DNA of 64,000 bases from assembly GCA_016946835.1 (NCBI GenBank), contig JACVTC010000037.1, positions 512,501-576,500 of the forward strand, given 5' to 3'. Position numbers and translations under genes: made by a program. Below the pieces are notes generated by a model that saw only the letters and a program-made list of their open reading frames with translations, searched no databases and had not been told where the DNA came from. This DNA comes from Neocallimastix lanati (nom. inval.) (Eukaryota; Neocallimastigomycota; Neocallimastigomycetes; Neocallimastigales; Neocallimastigaceae). Shown here piece after piece: positions 62,851 to 64,000 of the stretch (position 1 is the stretch's first letter; every line of letters begins with the position of its first letter).

Positions 62851-64000
62851 TTTTGTATATATATATATATATAAATTTTTTTTTTTTTTGGAATGAATAA
62901 AGGAGGGAATTATAAAATATATATGATATATGACATATGATATATATAAATTGTTTTTCTCAAATTAATATCCTTTATTTTATTCTTTCACTTTTAAATT
63001 TCAAAGTTAATTCTATGATTTATTTTTTTCTTTTCCTTATTTTTAATTAATTTAAATGCTTTTATTTTGTTAAAGAAATATCTTTAATATTATATCTTTA
63101 ATATTCCTTTTTTTAATATTCTATTAGTATTAATTAATTTTATTAATTATTTTTATAAAAATAATAGATAAAATATTATAAAATTACTTTTTTTACTATT
63201 TCTAAAAAAAAATATAAAGATACAAAAGAAAAGAAAAAAATAAACTAATACTACTTTTTTTAAAATATTTCTATATCATTAATATTATAAAATATAGTAT
63301 TATATATTATATGATAATATTTATGAATGTATAATTTCTTTAATTATGATATTATAATAATATTTTAAAATATCTTATTATTGGTATTATTTTATCGAGT
63401 CTTTTCTGATATTGTTATAAATGTTTATATTAATTATTTTCACGTTTTAAAGAAGAATTAAAAATATTTAAATTATCATATAGTATATTGATTAATGATT
63501 ATTTATTAAATTATTAGGTATATATAATTTTTTATTATTATTGTTTTATTTCATAAATTTAATAAATAGATATACTTTATAAATAATTTCAATATATACA
63601 ATGAATAAATTTCAAAATCTATAGGAAAGAAATCAATCAAAATACCCATATACATTCATAATAAATTTAGAATAAATAAAAAAGTATTTTAATAAATTTT
63701 TTAAAAAAAAAAAAAAAAAGGAATTTTATTTATATTTATAAATAAAAACTTTCTTAGTTAATAAATTTAAAATTATTATATTACTTCATTTAAAATAATT
63801 ATTTTATAAAGTCCAAAATAAATTATTTAAAAATATTAATTATTAAACTTTGATAACTTTTAATATTCCATATTATTACAAGACAAAACTCAATTTTTAA
63901 TAAATATTTTTATATTAAAAAAATACAAATAATATATAATGTAATATTTGTATTAATATTGAACAATATATGAAATAATAGTAATAATGGAATACACTAT
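62851..64000. other. intergenic A/T-rich end of window
   Basis: No gene. The first 150 bases would be the leader of the minus-strand membrane protein. The rest has short direct repeats (ATATCTTTAATATT, about 63078-63104) and A/T tracts only. Confidence 0.5.

Overview
The window is about 85% A+T or more. It carries spliced genes with short GT-AG introns, Asn/Ser-rich proteins and long homopolymer and trinucleotide arrays. It also holds an array of secreted GH10 xylanases on intronless reading frames. Together this points to an anaerobic gut (rumen) fungus of the Neocallimastigomycota, with Neocallimastix or a close relative most likely. That placement is inferred from content; there is no marker gene.

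Layout. 0.27-1.47 kb (+): a five-exon GOT1 Golgi membrane protein. 2.17-3.34 kb (+): a small LTR element with only gag-like coding. 5.29-8.10 kb (+): a three-exon secreted protein with eight N-terminal cysteines and a charged repeat-rich tail. 11.28-13.72 kb (-): a four-exon REXO1-type DEDDh RNA exonuclease. 18.17-23.12 kb (-): a 15-exon Asn-rich coiled-coil protein. 24.0-30.5 kb is a graveyard: a Mutator-like (MULE) transposase relic (-), a Ty1/copia integrase relic (+), a decayed unidentified coding region (-) and a Ty3/gypsy integrase relic (-). 60.06-62.85 kb (-): a four-exon multi-pass, receptor-like membrane protein with a long Ser/Asn-rich tail.

The centrepiece lies at 31.5-59.1 kb. 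It has five apparently intact GH10 endo-xylanase genes and one GH10 pseudogene. Two near-identical genes face outward from a 4 kb spacer as an inverted duplication. A third single-domain gene follows. Two further genes each carry two GH10 domains in tandem, and the two domains within a gene resemble each other more than the matching domains of the other gene. A truncated pseudogene sits 2 kb upstream of the last gene. None of the five has a visible fungal dockerin or carbohydrate-binding module; instead they end in charged tails (four acidic, one acidic followed by a basic GNGK repeat). Four have a TATA-like box 125-208 bases upstream. All would be secreted and would cut the xylan backbone, so the array looks like a dosage and diversification locus for free rather than cellulosomal xylanase.

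Between these genes lie MULE ends with inverted repeats, foldback elements, long perfect hairpins, a dispersed repeat family and an ankyrin-like relic. The rest of the intergenic DNA is A/T simple sequence. No rRNA, CRISPR array or convincing tRNA was seen.
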